Source: an uncultured Pseudomonadota bacterium
GTDB taxonomy: Bacteria; Myxococcota_A; Bradymonadia; Bradymonadales; GCA-2716585
Assembly: GCA_937123825.1 (NCBI GenBank)
Contig: CAKZKQ010000477.1
Span: 1-43,556, forward strand
DNA: 43,556 nucleotides
Direction: 5' to 3'
Part shown: positions 43,399 through 43,556 of the stretch, piece after piece
Position numbering within the stretch: position 1 is the first letter of the stretch
How the letters are laid out: every line of letters begins with the position of its first letter
Position numbers and translations under genes: made by a program
The notes under the pieces: model-generated
Told to the model about the DNA's origin: nothing
Databases searched by the model: none
The model's input: only the letters and a program-made list of their open reading frames with translations

Positions 43399-43556
43399 TC
43401 AGTTGCCGAGTTTGAGGAAGATGAGCGCGGCGGCTCCGGCCAACGCCAGCAGGAGCAGGCCAACGGCGATGATCATCTTGGGAGCGCCGCTCTTTTTGGT
43501 GGTGACGGGGGCTTGGGGTTGTGTGGGGGCTGCGGGGGGCGGGGTGGTGTCGATGG
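43399..43556 (-). CDS. 3' end of a truncated gene with C-terminal transmembrane helix
   Basis: This open frame runs off the right edge of the window; its start is not visible. The stop TGA is at 43399-43401. The visible 51 residues are a Pro/Ala/Thr/Gln-rich linker, then a basic KKSGAPK segment and a hydrophobic helix rich in Leu, Ala and Ile, ending LKLGN. This looks like the C-terminal membrane anchor of an otherwise soluble protein. It converges with the F-domain gene about 40 bp away. Function cannot be named. Confidence 0.55.
   Translation of the reverse strand, partial: IDTTPPPAAPTQPQAPVTTKKSGAPKMIIAVGLLLLALAGAAALIFLKLGN

Overview
The window is high-GC bacterial chromosome with no phage, IS or CRISPR. 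The most likely source is a myxobacterium-like or bradymonad-like member of the Myxococcota. This is an inference from a MYXO-CTERM-like tail, many large lipoproteins and surface proteins, and several domains best known from eukaryotes. No rRNA or tRNA is present to confirm it.

Layout. Positions 1-3700 hold five degenerate ~110-bp tandem repeats, then a minus-strand lipoprotein lytic transglycosylase and a long gene-free stretch. Positions 3720-8909 hold three plus-strand cell-surface genes: a MYXO-CTERM-like protein, an Asp-box beta-propeller with a C-terminal membrane anchor, and a kinesin-light-chain-type TPR protein. Positions 9226-10953 encode an unrecognised minus-strand lipoprotein, bordered by three copies of a palindromic repeat. 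Positions 11100-15128 are a beta-oxidation operon (fadN-like and fadA-like) with a Bacillus-type FadR operator sequence in front and a strong terminator behind. Positions 15380-18247 hold zapA, 5-formyl-THF cyclo-ligase and rny, then a terminator and tyrS. Positions 19879-22617 hold an M61-like lipoprotein whose zinc site is destroyed and a secreted alpha/beta hydrolase. Positions 22766-31974 read leftwards: alpha-2-macroglobulin with an intact thioester motif, translationally coupled pbpC (PBP1C), then a small protein with a J-like domain. Positions 32511-35078 encode a membrane M28 peptidase of ERMP1-like architecture. Positions 35160-37979 encode a four-module RNA-end-processing protein. 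Positions 37980-38539 are a cluster of palindromic repeats. Positions 38540-42036 hold a coupled DUF58 and transglutaminase (TgpA-type) pair. The window ends with a type II secretion F-domain protein and the 3' end of a truncated minus-strand gene.

The most striking object is the 939-residue protein at 35160-37979. It joins a DUF504/MJ1316 RNA-end-recognition domain, an endonuclease/exonuclease/phosphatase domain with complete catalytic motifs, a 2H phosphoesterase domain and a eukaryotic-type poly(A)-polymerase-like nucleotidyltransferase. It looks like a complete RNA-end repair or tailing machine in one chain. Next in interest are the FadR-type operator in front of a fadNA-like operon in a probable non-Firmicute, the dispersed AAGGTCCCWGGGACCTT element, and the zinc-site-dead M61 protein.

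How the genes work together. A2M lipoprotein plus PBP1C is the known periplasmic defence and cell-wall-repair pair. The lytic transglycosylase also belongs to peptidoglycan turnover. The fad genes run beta-oxidation of acyl-CoAs. The zapA, cyclo-ligase, rny and tyrS genes are housekeeping. All readings are from sequence inspection only; no database search was run.
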